A DNA stretch of 64,000 nt from Glandiceps talaboti (GCF_964340395.1 NC_135558.1:5795001-5859000), one strand, 5' to 3'; shown: positions 1-18,383, counted from the first letter of the stretch. Program-made: numbers and translations. Notes: generated by a model from the sequence alone, not told the origin.

Positions 1-1095
1 ATGCAGCTTGAACGTTTCTGAAATGGTGATTTGTAGTTTTTAAATGAACAGAAAAGATTCACTTTCGACATAACGTGCTTTTACATATTGATATACTAGG
101 ACATTTTTTGTATTTCCTTAGCCCTTTAAATGCAAGGAAGAAAATAAGTGTCATGATCCGGGAAGATTTATTTTGACAGTTGTGTAATCATGATATAGCC
201 ATGTTTGTTCTCTTTGAAGGATATAATGACAATCCTAGAATAATGATAAGATATATCATTTTTGACTATATACGGATAGTGTATTCTGAAGGGTTGTTCT
301 CTGCATGCACACAGAATAATTTAGCTTTTTTAATTTTGCAAGGAGTATCTGAAATGTATTCCATTTGTATTTTTCCATTTATATTCCATTTTTTCTTCTG
401 TGGTGTAAATATCATAAAAATTAAGTGATATGAAGATTTTATGATAATATATTATTATTAGGGGAAAGTACAAGAATGGGAATCGATATGTTCAATTTTA
501 CGATATACTAGGCAAGATTATCAATGTGAAGATTATTTCGGAAATCGCCACCACCAGTGGTGAATTTGTAATGCGTTGGTTTTCGGCCTTCCAAAAGAAA
601 CGTCGTAAACTACATACTGTACCTCTTTACGGCACTGTCCAAAACGTATTCGTTATTTCGTTGCTTAATTCAGCAGAAGTATGTGAGCAAGAATGTCAGC
701 CAAAGTTTAGATCAACATTTTCATCTACATAATTACTGGCACTACATGTGGATAAGTGTCGTTTAAAATACAACAAACACAAAATTGCATTTGCTTCATT
801 AATGTATCCAGACTGTTAATATAAATAAAATTCCATACACCAAACGTTAATTATTAACTGAATAATTACATTTGATTCCATTAAACATGGCTCTAAACTC
901 ATTTCATCTGATGTATTAACTTTACTACACTATGAACATCATCAAGTCATCTCGACAAAAGACGACGTAGTATTTTAATAGATAATACAGGTCGCCGGTA
1001 ACGCCCCCTCGATTCATTTCCTTTACAATTTGTTTCAGTCAGCTGATGTTAGTCTCTGTAGATTCATAACAACGACACTGAAACTCTTAGTAATT

Positions 1096-1252
1096 GCTTA
1101 CATCTCACGAGAATTGGTGTGGTTTACAGCTCACGAGAATTGGTGTGGTTTACATCTCACGAGAATTGATGTGTTTACATCTCACGAGAATTGATGTGTT
1201 TACATCTCACGAGAATTGGTATGGTTTACATCTCACGAGAATTGGTGTGTTT
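1096..1252. repeat. 27-bp minisatellite just downstream of the receptor stop codon
   Basis: About six tandem copies of a unit built on CATCTCACGAGAATTGGTGT, with small differences (GATGTG, GGTATGG). It lies about 50 bp beyond the TGA of the Cys-loop receptor on its own strand, so it would be transcribed in the 3' UTR. Confidence 0.85.
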
Positions 1253-1296
1253 TCCCTCTGAAGTATATCAATGTGAGTTGCTCACATTCTAAAGAA

Positions 1297-6582
<5,286 letters not shown>

Positions 6583-7045
6583 CTCGCTACGTTATTATCA
6601 GCTTTGGATATGTGCAGTGGTTTTAGGACTGTATAGGCGAATGTAAGCTTACTTAAAAATATCACACTATATACTTACTAATATTTATACAATGTTGGTA
6701 CGGAAATTACATTGGATACGGCCTAATAGTTTGACACATCACATGCATTATTAATATCTTTCAGGTAATTGAGTTCTTCAAGCATTACTCACTCATCAAC
6801 TATCTGTTTTAATCAATTAGTATCAATATGTCAAAATAAAATTGACATGATATATGGCTTCCATCAAATATATGTCCCTAGAAATGAGGACAAATATCTA
6901 GTGAATAGTCTGTTAGTAAATGATTTACAATGAAATAGGATATTATGATTTTAAGGTATTCTACACATTTATAACAGACTGAATTGAATTAATTGGTTTA
7001 CGTTCTATATAAACTCAGTATATGTAATATGGGTATACTGGAGTA
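6583..7045. other. 5' flank of the Cys-loop receptor, no other gene seen
   Basis: AT-rich single-copy-looking sequence upstream of the receptor start codon. The promoter and 5' UTR should lie here, but I cannot place a TATA box or start site with confidence. Confidence 0.4.
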
Positions 7046-7070
7046 AACACACACACACACACACACACAC

Positions 7071-7154
<84 letters not shown>
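7046..7154. repeat. AC then TA microsatellite
   Basis: About 13 AC units (7046-7071), then about 40 TA units that run straight into the snapback at 7155. Confidence 0.95.
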
Positions 7155-7159
<5 letters not shown>

Positions 7160-7303
7160 TTGGTAGTACTGGAACTCTTTCTTGGGCGTAACTCGGAGTT
7201 TCACGCATATTGCGATCATCAGACACAGAGAGTGTCTGATGATCGCAATATGCGTGAAACTCCGAGTTACACCCAAGAAAGAGTTCCAGTACTACCAAAA
7301 CTA
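7155..7303. repeat. Near-perfect 72-bp snapback (inverted repeat)
   Basis: Arms 7155-7226 and 7232-7303 are reverse complements at 71 of 72 positions, with a 5-bp spacer (AGAGA). The single difference is in GGGCGTAAC versus GGGTGTAAC. The outer ends run into TA repeats on the left and unique sequence on the right. It looks like a fold-back element or a recent inverted duplication. No coding content. Confidence 0.95.
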
Positions 7304-7361
7304 TTACGCTCTGCCACTGCGGTATAGAGCACTGTCTTATAGCAGATTGATACTCACCGAG

Positions 7362-7466
<105 letters not shown>

Positions 7467-7564
7467 CATAGAATTTCATTCTTCTTTCGCCAAGTATATA
7501 TATCCCTTTGCCGGGGAATCGAAATACACACAATAGGACAACACACGCGTCGTGTATCTACAAG

Positions 7565-7645
7565 TTGACGCGTTAGCACAGTTGGTCACAGCACTCTAGA
7601 ATTCAGGGGACGTGGGTTGGACTCCTACAAGTGTCGCTTTTCTTT
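7565..7645 (+). mobile_element. tRNA-like SINE head or tRNA pseudogene
   Basis: The stretch has a box A-like TTAGCACAGTTGG and, at tRNA spacing, a box B-like GGTTGGACTCC (consensus GGTTCGANTCC). The stems expected of a working tRNA are poor, so this is more likely a 5' part of a tRNA-derived SINE or a decayed tRNA copy than a tRNA gene. No 3' domain shared with the other SINE family of this window was seen. Confidence 0.5.
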
Positions 7646-9022
7646 CCTCAGTGTCGAACTCTAAGCTATGTCCTTTCCATTGTTCGAATCAATGTGCCGA
7701 GTTTCTACCAAATTGAATATTGAATTCACGGGATTAGATTAAACTGATCACTTCACACTATTCTATTCATATATCAACTTGCCATTTTACGTGTAAGCTT
7801 TGCTTCCTTTTAAGTAGTGCAGCCATTCTGAAATAGGCAACGAGGTTGACAACAGGAGTTCATCCATCACAATCCATTCCTCTACGGCCAGAGACATTAT
7901 GACTAGTGATCTCAAAATTCTATCAAAATTGTTGTGCGACATTTGCCAAACAACAGTTTTCTTTTCCTCATATAATATTTGTCCAATCAATTCACGGTGG
8001 CTCGAAACATTCTAGTAACTCAACGCTGGTGGCGCATAGCAAGGGTTTTTGCAGTACATATTAGTAGTTGCCAAGGTAATGAGCGCGAGCATGCGGTAAA
8101 TATTTAGATTCTCGCATACCTATAAGCTTTTGTGACGTCTTTAGGACATACCCTCTAGTATTATCAAGCTATAAGAATATTGCAGTCAGAAACTGGGCCA
8201 CATACTGAACGTCTTATAAATGGCGACTATTTGGCCTCTAACAACGTCAAGGAATAATCAGATAGTTTATGGAATACTATTTTTTTTACAGAGTTTCATT
8301 TTAACCATGCATAAAATTTTCAATCAACATATCAACTATAAGTATTCATTTGGCCTTAAACTATTAGTTTGAAGAGAAGCAACATATTGAATATTCGCTC
8401 TCGATTATTTGAAGAATTTAAATTATATATATAATATCTCCTAATATGATATAAATATTAATGCTTTTGTTGAATGACAAATAGGTATAAAATGTCTATT
8501 ATTTGGTAACTAGATATGACAAGGCACATCTGCCACGGTCATGATTTCATTTATCTGGAGGACATTGTCACATTTAATATTCAATTTACTTTCAGTGTAT
8601 CTGACGTTCTCAGTATAGTGGATAATTGGAAGTGACCTCGCTCTTTGATTAGGTAACATTCCCGGAGTTCATATCTTGACTGGAGTGCAAAAACAGTATA
8701 ATTATACAAATATAAAAATACAAAAATAAATAGTGACAATGTCAACAAATGTGACAGGAACTGTTGAGGAAAATAGAGATGAAGTGCATCTTTTTTTCAA
8801 AGTAAACAATGAACATTGACAATTAGTAGTCGATGACTGGAGTTCAAATCTTAAAAATAAAATGTGAAAATATGGGTATAGATTCCAAATAAAATTGTCC
8901 AACTGTATTTTTGTGTTCACGATATCATATCACTGGTTACTGTATTTAGGTCTTATTGAACTACTAAGGATCGAGAACTATGTAGTAAATAAGCACGCAT
9001 GTGGTATGGACATAAGTACCCG
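7646..9022. other. Gene-free stretch
   Basis: AT-rich, no coding exon, RNA gene or clear repeat recognised. Short open frames on both strands have no recognisable protein features. Confidence 0.5.
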
Positions 9023-9157
9023 TTATTTGCCAAATACCGTTCCATATCTTGCTGCAAGAGGTAATTTTTCCGGTAATAATGGAGAGCCGGGAGCGAACCG
9101 TTATACCGGAAAAATAACCTCGAGCAGCAAGATGTGGAACAGTATTTGGCAAATAAC
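9023..9157. repeat. Fold-back element (about 60-bp arms)
   Basis: The left arm starts TTATTTGCCAAATACCGTTC and its reverse complement, with a few mismatches, ends at 9157; the arms meet around a loop of about 15 bp (AGAGCCGGGAGCGAA). Similar short readings appear on both strands for this reason. It directly abuts the TIR element that follows. Confidence 0.85.
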
Positions 9158-9160
9158 ATA

Positions 9161-9892
9161 GTTATACGTCACCTGCGACTACGAAATTCAATTTTTGAAT
9201 GTCTAAAAATGCTGTTTCATTTTAAAACAAAATCACTTCCTCGTTATACTGTTTAGCGTAGTGTCACGCACTTCCCTGCAGTGCGGTTTAACATCTCAGC
9301 CTTAACTTTATCATCCAATCAGAGTGCGCGTTTGCTCAGTAGTATGACGTAATGTTTACTATTTGCATATCACTCAAAGATATATTCAAACCTTCAGCAG
9401 AAAAATGAACGCGTCTTTGTTTTGCGTACTGTATTCCATTAAATTTACAGAAATGTTCGTGATATGCTTTGTTGTTCTAGTTAAGCAAATATTGCACCCT
9501 CTGTGGTGGTAATTTTGATATCCTTCATAAATTTAGGAATTCATGTTCACGATCGCGTGACGACTGTGCGTTCGCCGTATCTGGACTCGACTATCGCCGT
9601 TCCGCGTTTTGCATGGAATTTTTGACAGTTTCTCTTTGACACAAAACATACAGTTCAAAAACTTGTTACAATGTATACAACGATGATATTTCGTACGGTT
9701 GACAATAAATTTGGCATTTGGAAATGTTGGTTATAGCTGTATTTCTAGTTGTCTGCTCGGTTTGTTTACAAGGGGACGGTCAGTGATCACGTGATACAAG
9801 CAAAAATACGGCTGTTGGTGAAAAATACGCCTGTGTATCTGCAGGGCTCTCGACCAATCAGAATGCGAGATTGGTGACAGGTGACGTATAAT
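9161..9892. mobile_element. Candidate 732-bp non-autonomous DNA transposon (TIR element)
   Basis: Ends are GTTATACGTCACCTG and, inverted, ATTATACGTCACCTG, followed by weaker similarity inward. Both ends are flanked by ATA, a possible 3-bp target duplication. The interior has no transposase reading. Two direct copies of a CCAATCAGA-containing motif occur inside (about 9312 and 9852). A 3-bp duplication would suit a PIF/Harbinger-like origin, but this rests on little sequence. Confidence 0.5.
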
Positions 9893-9895
9893 ATA

Positions 9896-11208
9896 TACTA
9901 GCTGTAAGTAAACAATTAGTGCTAACAGCTGAAGAAAAAGGAAATATTATAAATGGTTATCATAATTGAAAGAAAGAAAGAAATGAATACATTTCTTACA
10001 GAATCAGGATACGTTTGTAAGATAAAAGAATTACACTATCGATCGATTGAAACTTACCAAACATGGATAACACGACTCGAGGTTTAAGGGTAAACTCTTT
10101 TCCAAGGAATAGTAATTTGGCTTCAAGGCATGAATTCTTTGTCAACTGTGAAAAATATATCTAATCACACAATATAGGCTTTGAAAAATGTCAGTTTTTT
10201 ATTTATTTTGATGTGAACCTTTTGTGTTATAGAATTCAAAGAAACAAAAACTAATTAACACGTGTCTCCTATTCTAATTCCTTATTCATGAATCACAGAA
10301 GAATATCTCTAACTAGAGTGAATGATTGATTTGAGATCGTTCTGCACATACACCATATTATTCACGGGATACAATGACATACACCATTTTACTCTGGGTT
10401 AAATATTGATTATTCATGAAACACAGTTTCTAAGATAAGGTTAACTACATACAGAATAGTGAAAGACTGAACTAATTACATCAGGGGGTGGGGATATCAG
10501 TTTGCTCTACTACGTATATTTCTTGTTTCAAAATCATATACCCTTATGGACCTATTTCCATCGGTACTAGCTTTGTGATATGGGTTATCCATACAACGTT
10601 ACCCTTGCGTCAGAACCTAGTATTGCGGATGGGTATAAGTATATGACACCTTCTTATGTGTGTATGAAACAAGAGATATATTCACACTGAGTCTAACTAC
10701 CTTGATTCCAAATAAAAGCTAAATGTTCGAAAATAAAAGTATGTTAAGTGCCAGTTTAAACTATTATTCAATGAAACTTCTTTCATGTACATAACACAAC
10801 ATACCATGTATTAAACAATGGTTTGGACACAATGGCGCTATTTAGTATCATAGTTTACTGTTTATATTATTTATAAGGAGGACAGTACGTCATGTAACCT
10901 CTTTGATGAAATAAGCATATTAGATATTTGTCACATTCTTGTAATTACCCATACTTTGCATTATATATGATTGACATTGCACAGTACAAACATTTCCCAT
11001 AATTTAGAAAACAAATTGGGTGGTAGGAATAATAGCAATGCTTCTTTTATGATAATTACAATATGTTGCCTAACTGTTATCCTTAACAAAGGCCGTATTT
11101 CGTCTCCAAAAGATGGCAATGCCAAGTTAATTTTTCATGCGATGAATTCATTGAATTGGCATGTCTTAGACAGAACCTGTCCATTTATAATCATAAACCT
11201 AAGTTTGA
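9896..11208. other. Gene-free stretch with a weak fold-back
   Basis: No gene seen. A degraded inverted repeat has arms near 10515-10535 and 10665-10682 (TATATTTCTTGTTTCA against its complement), possibly an old MITE. TATTCATGAA followed by a CACAG motif occurs twice (about 10284 and 10412). Confidence 0.4.
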
Positions 11209-11460
11209 TGAGTGAAGGCATAATCCTTGGGCAAGATTTGAACCACAAGTGTACCCCAGTCAACTCAGCTGTATAATTGGGGACCTGGTAGGATAGAGGT
11301 TGCAATGTGAATGCTTTAATCCTATGCGCTTACAAAGGCTGTAATGGATTGCATGCTCTCCAGGGAGTTGAGGAAGTATAAAGTTGTGCTGTGCTGCTAT
11401 AGGGTAATAATTGTAAAGAGCTTTGAGCACAGAGTGGGAAAACAATTTATAAAAAACTAA
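11209..11460 (+). mobile_element. SINE, 5'-truncated copy
   Basis: It shares with the copy at 18663-18985 (opposite strand) the blocks CCTTGGGCAAGATTTGAACC, TCAACYCAGCTGTATAA, TTGCAATGTGAA, GCTTTAATCCTATG, GGGAGTTGAGGAAG and TAATAATTGTAAAGAGCTTTG. The tRNA-like head is absent or diverged here. The TTGGGCAAGAT and GTAAAGCGCTTTGAG-like blocks resemble central and 3' domains known from several metazoan SINE families. Confidence 0.85.
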
Positions 11461-13322
11461 CATTAAAATCAAATATTAAAAGATAGTCGTCTGTTATTCA
11501 TCTTCATTCAAAAAAGATACAATGATAGTATGGAATTGAAGAACAAGACGTGATCTTTATTTTGTTTCCATTCATTGAAGTGTTTATCAGACGTCTAATA
11601 GCCTGGTGAGATAGTAAAAGCACTGACAGCTGCGTGTGACAGCTTGTATTGTGTTCTTTTAAAAACAGCGTTACAATTTCATGCGTCTTACGGTCCTTTT
11701 CTGTATATTTCGAAAATGCAAACGCTATATTTTGTAAAGGCAAAAGCAACATGTATTACAATATCACTTATAGAATAAAATGTAAGAAATCGATAGCAAC
11801 ATTAAGTTTTTATAACACGAGTTGGATTCACTAGACGGATACAACAACAAGTGGAAGTTAGCAAAGTTGTATATGTTGAAGTAGTAATGTTAACGTTAAT
11901 AAATGCGAGCAATCCGTCATGAGAAGAAACCCCCAACCTCATTTCAGGCGATTCAAAAAGAGTGATTACAGTGTTTCTATAAAGTAATTAATCAATACTG
12001 AAATGAAACAATTTAAAATAATATTTAAATGCAAGTATAAAATATGCGAAAATACCGTAGGAAAACATGAATATATTATAAATATACCAGAAATGGTACC
12101 AGTAAAAATACTAGAGATGGTACCAGTAAACTGGTTTTTGGTTTTATAGTATGACAATGTTCATGGGTCTCCTGTTACAGTCAATATTAAGTTCTAAACA
12201 CCAAATAAAGACAATTGTTTCACATCACCAAGTATCAACTTCTGAACTCTACAATGACTGTTGAAATATATATCTTCAAACTGTTTAAAGTACATTATGC
12301 GCCGAATTGTAAATATTCACAAAATGGGTTTTATTGACTGTTGATATATCCTGTAAGTGTACAAATGATCAAGCACATTACATAGTTTTATGAGTGTCTC
12401 ATCCCTTCAAACACTTTACATAATTATGGACATTACTAACTTTTTAAAAAAATACGTCCATATGCTTTCAATTGCTTGACAAGCTGTACTATTAAGGTTG
12501 CTAAATGTTAACTCTAGTAATGCAACTATGAAAGAGTTACTAACATCACACAATTTTTTCAAATACCTCCTTACTGGCTATTGCCTTAAACCGGCTTTCA
12601 ATAAGGAATAATAACAGAGGAAATTAAAGTAAGCAAGGTGCTATAAGCCCCCGGTTTTGATTTCTCAGTTGTACGTCTATGCTTTAAAAGTAATCGATTC
12701 AAAACCAATTGACAAACACACTTACTCTGTTTAATATCAGTATTAGATATAACACTGAGCCATCCCTTTTCTCTTTTGCCCGTTCACGTTTGAATGGTTG
12801 ACAAAATAAACCATTCTATCCTCCAAATCGTGTATACACAGTCAGTCACTTCAAACTAAGTTATTTGTGTTTATATTGATGTACTGTTACACTTAAGGGA
12901 ATGGATATATGTTACTTAATAATTTGTTAAAATTGTATTATGGCACCTAAACGGAAGCAGATATTCGGTCCATCATCAAACTTCTTTCACGTAACATATT
13001 CCAATCATTTATCTATATTTGACTCGCCCTCTCACAATCTCTTATCATATTCCCTTTTCTAATAAAATAATTGACCAATCATTTACTTCGATTATAGGAG
13101 TATTAAGACAATACATTCTATTATAGCTAACATGGATGATATTGAATGACCGTAAGTAATGATATGTATATTCTCGGACCACTGAACATCTCATTCAGGT
13201 CGATGTAACACTTAAATTTACATTTCAGAAACCAGGAATGTCTCCCAAATCACTTTTAAATTTAGTAAGAGAAAAAGGACTACAAAAGTTAAAAGGGAAA
13301 ATATAAAAGTATTATTCCGTTC
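11461..13322. other. Gene-free stretch downstream of GPCR 1
   Basis: AT-rich; contains the 3' flank of the minus-strand GPCR. No further exon recognised. A short doubled motif (ATGGTACCAGTAAA) occurs at about 12092 and 12117. Confidence 0.5.
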
Positions 13323-14306
13323 TTATTTGGACACTACTTCCACCATAGTAGACGTGTCGTTGATTTTGTTTCTGTTCATTGAATATGGACAAAACTTCTT
13401 CAACATACATTTTCTGAATTGTTTGTATTTGAAAGCATAAATGAAAGGATTTAGAACCGAATTTGCAAAAGCCAGTAGAATAATAGCGTTGAAGTAATCA
13501 GAATAGTAGTCGGTAGGTCCCCCCAGGTTATGTATCAGGAACAAACAACTATCTGGTGTCCAACAAATGAAGTAGGCCAAGAGAACAAGGAACAACATCT
13601 TGATCAGTCGCTTTCTAGCGCCAACAAGGGTTTCAACCCTCTTGTCATGTACACTTATACCTTGTCCCGGTTCAATCGTTAGACTTGACAGAATTTTCCA
13701 ATAGGCCCAAACCATTGCAACTGTAGGGATCAAATAACCAATAACGAAATACCATACTCCAAAAAATGCAGCCACCGAAAAGTTGGGATAATCAAACAGA
13801 ATGCATGTCTTCCCGTCGTAGCGATGGAAAAATGCGAAGGCGACTTCCAGGATAACTGCCATGGTCCAAGCAACGACAACCATGATTACCACACGGCAAC
13901 TTGTGTAGTATCTGTTGTAGGCCAGCGGATGCACGATTGCAAAATATCTCTCAAACGTTACCAGTACTAAGTTGAAGGTTGAAACTTTAATGTTTATCCA
14001 GAAGCATACTGCACTGAAATAGAGACGGCAGTAGAACTCACCAGCGATACCTTTTGGAACCGTCAGATCAAAGGCTTGGGTCAAGTATTTATTCAAAATC
14101 AGTAAGACAGAGGTGAAGAAGTCGGCAAAAGCTAGGTTCAGAATTAAATAGTTAGTCATGGTTCTCATCTCAGGGGTGAGTAGAATTACAATGATGACAA
14201 TGAAATTACCAATCGTGCCAATCACACCAAAGGTCAATTCCGTCAAGTGGATATACGTCGGGGATGAGCCGAGCATAAGTGCAGGAACATCAGTGGTATT
14301 ATTCAT
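13323..14306 (-). CDS. Rhodopsin-family (class A) GPCR 1
   Basis: A 327-residue seven-helix receptor with an intronless coding region, acting at the plasma membrane through G proteins. Approximate helices: TM1 24-44 with GN at 33-34, TM2 53-74 with D62, TM3 92-118 ending in ERY (119-121, the DRY site), TM4 138-159 with W147, TM5 180-204 with P194, TM6 233-258 with CWTP (248-251), TM7 271-291 with NPFIY (286-290). C93 and C168 can form the usual TM3-ECL2 disulfide. Two N-terminal Asn (NNTT) may be glycosylated. An acceptor-like CTATTCCAG ends 32 bp upstream of the ATG, so a 5' UTR intron is likely. The layout suits small peptide receptors, but I cannot assign a ligand. A close paralogue lies at 39322-40326 on the other strand. 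Confidence 0.95.
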   Translation of the reverse strand: MNNTTDVPALMLGSSPTYIHLTELTFGVIGTIGNFIVIIVILLTPEMRTMTNYLILNLAFADFFTSVLLILNKYLTQAFDLTVPKGIAGEFYCRLYFSAVCFWINIKVSTFNLVLVTFERYFAIVHPLAYNRYYTSCRVVIMVVVAWTMAVILEVAFAFFHRYDGKTCILFDYPNFSVAAFFGVWYFVIGYLIPTVAMVWAYWKILSSLTIEPGQGISVHDKRVETLVGARKRLIKMLFLVLLAYFICWTPDSCLFLIHNLGGPTDYYSDYFNAIILLAFANSVLNPFIYAFKYKQFRKCMLKKFCPYSMNRNKINDTSTMVEVVSK

Positions 14307-14338
14307 TTTTTCAAGTCTGATTATTCCTAGTTTCGAAC

Positions 14339-15712
14339 CTGGAATAGAAGTATGTAGGAATGAATTACAAGAAAGAAGTGTTTTTTTAAACGGTCACAGC
14401 ACAGTTGTCAGTGATTACCCGATTCCAGGAACATAAAGCGAAAATAATGTTTTACAAATTCAAAGATCCAATGTGGATTAGGGTTAAAATTTAGGTGTGA
14501 AAAACAATTATCTGATTGAGTTATCGAAGTAGTGGTCATGAATAATGGAATGTGTAATACTTGTGTTACGATTCCACTGATAAGCTTCCGCGCCAGTTAC
14601 GATGGTAAAAGTTTTTCCATCAAGGTTTCTGGTCATATTAACGTCAAGACAAGTCATTTAGGCTACTGTTAAACGATCAACCAACCCAAGTTGCCATATG
14701 TAAGAATACTTAAGGAATTGTCATGGCAACTGCACTTTTCATTTCATGTAGTAAAATATCACAAATTTGCATGCACAGTGACTTTGATGAATTGCAATGT
14801 TTTGCATGTATCTGAACCGAAACACTTGATGAATGTGCATCAAGATTCGCACTGTTCACGAGATCAAATCCCTGAAATAAAAACGGCAAACAATTTCGAA
14901 AGCTAGCCTCCGGAAATCAGTAAAACTGATACCTATACCTTTTTCATTAAAAAAACATATTTCCTCCAAAATATCAGCACAATTTTTGTTTGCTTTTCTT
15001 TGCACAACTTGTCTTTTCAATTTAAACCATGGTAGTCGAATTGTGATTAGAACTGCTCAAATTACTAGTAATCATTCATTAAAACTGTTCAAATTCTTTC
15101 ATATTTCCGGTAGTTAAAAAAGAAAGTAGTAAACATAAATCGTTCTTACTTTGTAAATAACCTTTAACATATGATATGACGTCTTCGAGAGTTGCTATGC
15201 TGTCCGATTCGTAGCTTGTTAAAGAACCATACACCGTCCAAGCACTGATAGACCCAACTGATACACTCGTGCAAACGTAGATTTTCTGTCAGAAAATGAT
15301 GCCCACGTGACTCCTATACACGTTGCATACAAAATCGACTTGTCAGTCAGTCATTGTGAAACGATGACAACTTACACATACTTCGTGATGTTCATTATCA
15401 TAATTAGCTCTATCGTTTCCATAAGAAAGGTGACTTCTATGACGACAGAGTCGTCTAATTTTCCTTTCGTTTTGAAATGTATCATTAATATTAAAGTTCA
15501 AGGCAACATCAATTGTGCTCATGTTACAACGTTGTATTTTTTTCGAATTTCACATAATCACAGTTCAATGTATTTGGGTTGCTGATTCTGATGTATTGTA
15601 GTGCTTGTTTTTGTCATTTACTATTGACGATGAAATCAATTTTCTTTACTCTTTCACGTGGAAAGGTGCTGGGTATTCCTCTTATACACCACATATCTTT
15701 CCCTGTATGCGA

Positions 15713-15713
<1 letters not shown>
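14339..15713. other. 5' flank of GPCR 1, no gene seen
   Basis: Should hold the non-coding first exon(s) and promoter of the minus-strand GPCR. Short plus-strand frames here show no domain. Confidence 0.4.
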
Positions 15714-15743
<30 letters not shown>

Positions 15744-15777
15744 TGTATGTATGTATGTATGTATGTATGTATGTATG
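15714..15777. repeat. TATG microsatellite
   Basis: About 15 TATG units. Confidence 0.95.
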
Positions 15778-15779
15778 AA

Positions 15780-16681
15780 TAACTGCGTGGCGACAAACGT
15801 TTGTTTGCATTAATGTGTAGATTCAGGTGTTTAATATTCATGAAATCTAAGATAGATTGCATATCTAATTTTACAGGTAAAATAGTAAGCCATTTTTACT
15901 TTTAATATTCGTACTGAAACTCCGCTGCATTTTACAAAATAATGACTCCATGTTACCTTATCGCAAGGTTTACGTTCTTCGTAGGTCATGTTGGAGGTCA
16001 ATGTTTCACATACGGACTAATTTACAAGTCTAAAGGGGGATAATATAAACATATAATATAATATGTTATAATTCGCACGGATTCAATGAAGACATTAGGA
16101 CTGTCATATATAACTTATAAGCCTACTAGAACATCAATTTTAACAAAGACCCAATACGAATCAAACGATTTGATATATTTCAGCTTGTGAGACTTGTAGT
16201 ATGGATTTCTTATATCCATAATTCAGTTATTTAATGGTTTCCGTCTTTCATAATAGTAAAATTTTAATTTGATACATGGCAACGATTCATTTGTGTTACA
16301 GTATTTTACACACATAAATGACATACACATTAAATGGTTACTTGGTAATTGTATAAATTCGTGAAAAAATAAATCAGAACTGAAGAAAGGAGCCATAAAC
16401 AGCAGAAGAACATGAATTGTACAATACAATAATATAATATAATGTATCGAAGTAAGTAGGGTCATGTAAAGTCATTGTACAATTTACATAGATGCCCCCA
16501 AGTCTATCAATCCAGGTCAGGATTCGTGAGTCGAGATTTTCAAGAAAAACACAATGACCTTAAGTAAGACCCTAGCACTCTAAGAAAGACGAGTCATTTG
16601 TTCGAAACGTGGATGCATAACGTAAGACTATTAAACTTGCATTTCTCTTGACATTCTTGAAACGATTTGAATTGTCTTCAG

Positions 16682-16724
<43 letters not shown>

Positions 16725-18380
16725 GCTGTTGTTGCTGCTGCTGCTGCTGTTCTTGTTCAGAATTTCATCTGAGAAATGAAATATTTGACACCCTTGAAAC
16801 TACATAGATAATGCTATTTTACATATTTTATGCATGTAAAGTACATGGACTTCACTGAAGCAATCAACGTTCTACTAAGTAGCTGTTCATAAATTGATTT
16901 TTTTTCGGTTAATTTGTTGTCCACCTCTAGGGCTTACCAAATCGATAACCACTACTATTTATGACTTTGTTCAAGGCGTGGACAATAGAATTACATGTAA
17001 AGGTTAAACGTCAAATGCCTATAAATAATAAATAATAATAATAATGTTAGTTTTTTATAAATGACTCCACAAAACGTATTAACACAGTATAAGCTGAGTT
17101 GTGGAATAGTAGTAAAATATCAGTCAAACAAAACTAGTTAATACATATTTTCAACTCAAACTTCTGCATCATGATTGTTCACAAATCTTATAAAACATAC
17201 CTGTTGTGGATTCACTTCATGTCCCGTGAGGTCATATTCCAATAAGACTTTTCATATGTAATGCTTATCATTTGAAGAAGAACACAAGAAGTAGATTTCC
17301 TGGGAGTTCATACCAATGACGTTAAAAATCCAACCCAGAAGCCGGTGAATACATGCAAAACACTTTAAGTAGGTGTTCTAACAGACATAATTGATTTCGA
17401 CGAAGTTTAAGCTTGGATAATCCAAATCGTTTCACTCACACACAATTCAAACATCAGAACTAGAAAATCTCCCATTTGCAAATCTGCTTCTGAGTAGTAA
17501 TTCCCAAATTAATGTCTTTATTGTTCATGGCTTAGCATGTAAGAGATTACATTCGACAAATAAATTCAATCGCAATCATTTTAATGACAAATCTTTGAGA
17601 GTTAATAGTAAATGATGGACAAAGTTTTATCAGCAATTTGATTTTGATACCCTTGAGTGGCAGAATACTATGCTATTTAATGCGGATGTTGTGATAAGCT
17701 TAGATAATATTAAATCTTCTTCATGAACTGAAATCTCATAGACACGAAACTAATGGGTAATCCCATCAATACAAAGAAAGTAAGTTGCCTTCAAATTTAA
17801 AATTCATTTCGATTACAACTCTTAAACGAAGCCTTCTTTAGACGCCTTCAATCAACAAGTTCCGCCCGTTCACATACAAAGTTCAAGGGCAAATATGGAG
17901 GAATAAAGATTTACTCTCATTTCTCTATTATCTCCAAAGGACATTACACTTCTACAAGTTTAGAATCTCGCACAGAAGATGGAGCTTCGTTATGATGTAT
18001 TTCCTGAATACCAAAGGCCACCTTGCCGAATACAGGATCCGCTTATTTTACACCCCCCCCCCAACACATATGTAGGTAGATACCTAGGTGCATAGGTACG
18101 TACGTACGTTCTACCTACGCCCGAATCACCAATAGCAAACGTGATAATAAATGATAAAGTTTTTAAATGATACAGTTATTCTTCAGAAATCTACACAAAA
18201 CTTGGAGGATGCTATCTGACGTAAACAGCAAATATTCGACTTTCCGGTTCTCCCAGCATGCAACGTATTATTTACAATCAGAATGAGGCGGGAGGATACC
18301 CCTGCGATGATCGTCTGCCAGGCATAGCGTTTGTGTGGGAATTAGTAGACGTTTGTAGACTCCACTGTGTATTTTTTTCA
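15780..18380. other. Gene-free stretch with small microsatellites
   Basis: Holds a TTG/TGC tract at 16681-16751, an ATA tract near 17022-17044, a poly-C run near 18053 and a palindrome-rich GTAGGTAGATACCTAGGTGC region near 18072. No exon recognised. Confidence 0.5.
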
Positions 18381-18383
18381 GAT

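Noticed and set aside
180-732. 82- and 68-residue plus-strand frames at the window start
   Set aside because: AT-rich chance frames with no domain, signal or splice structure.
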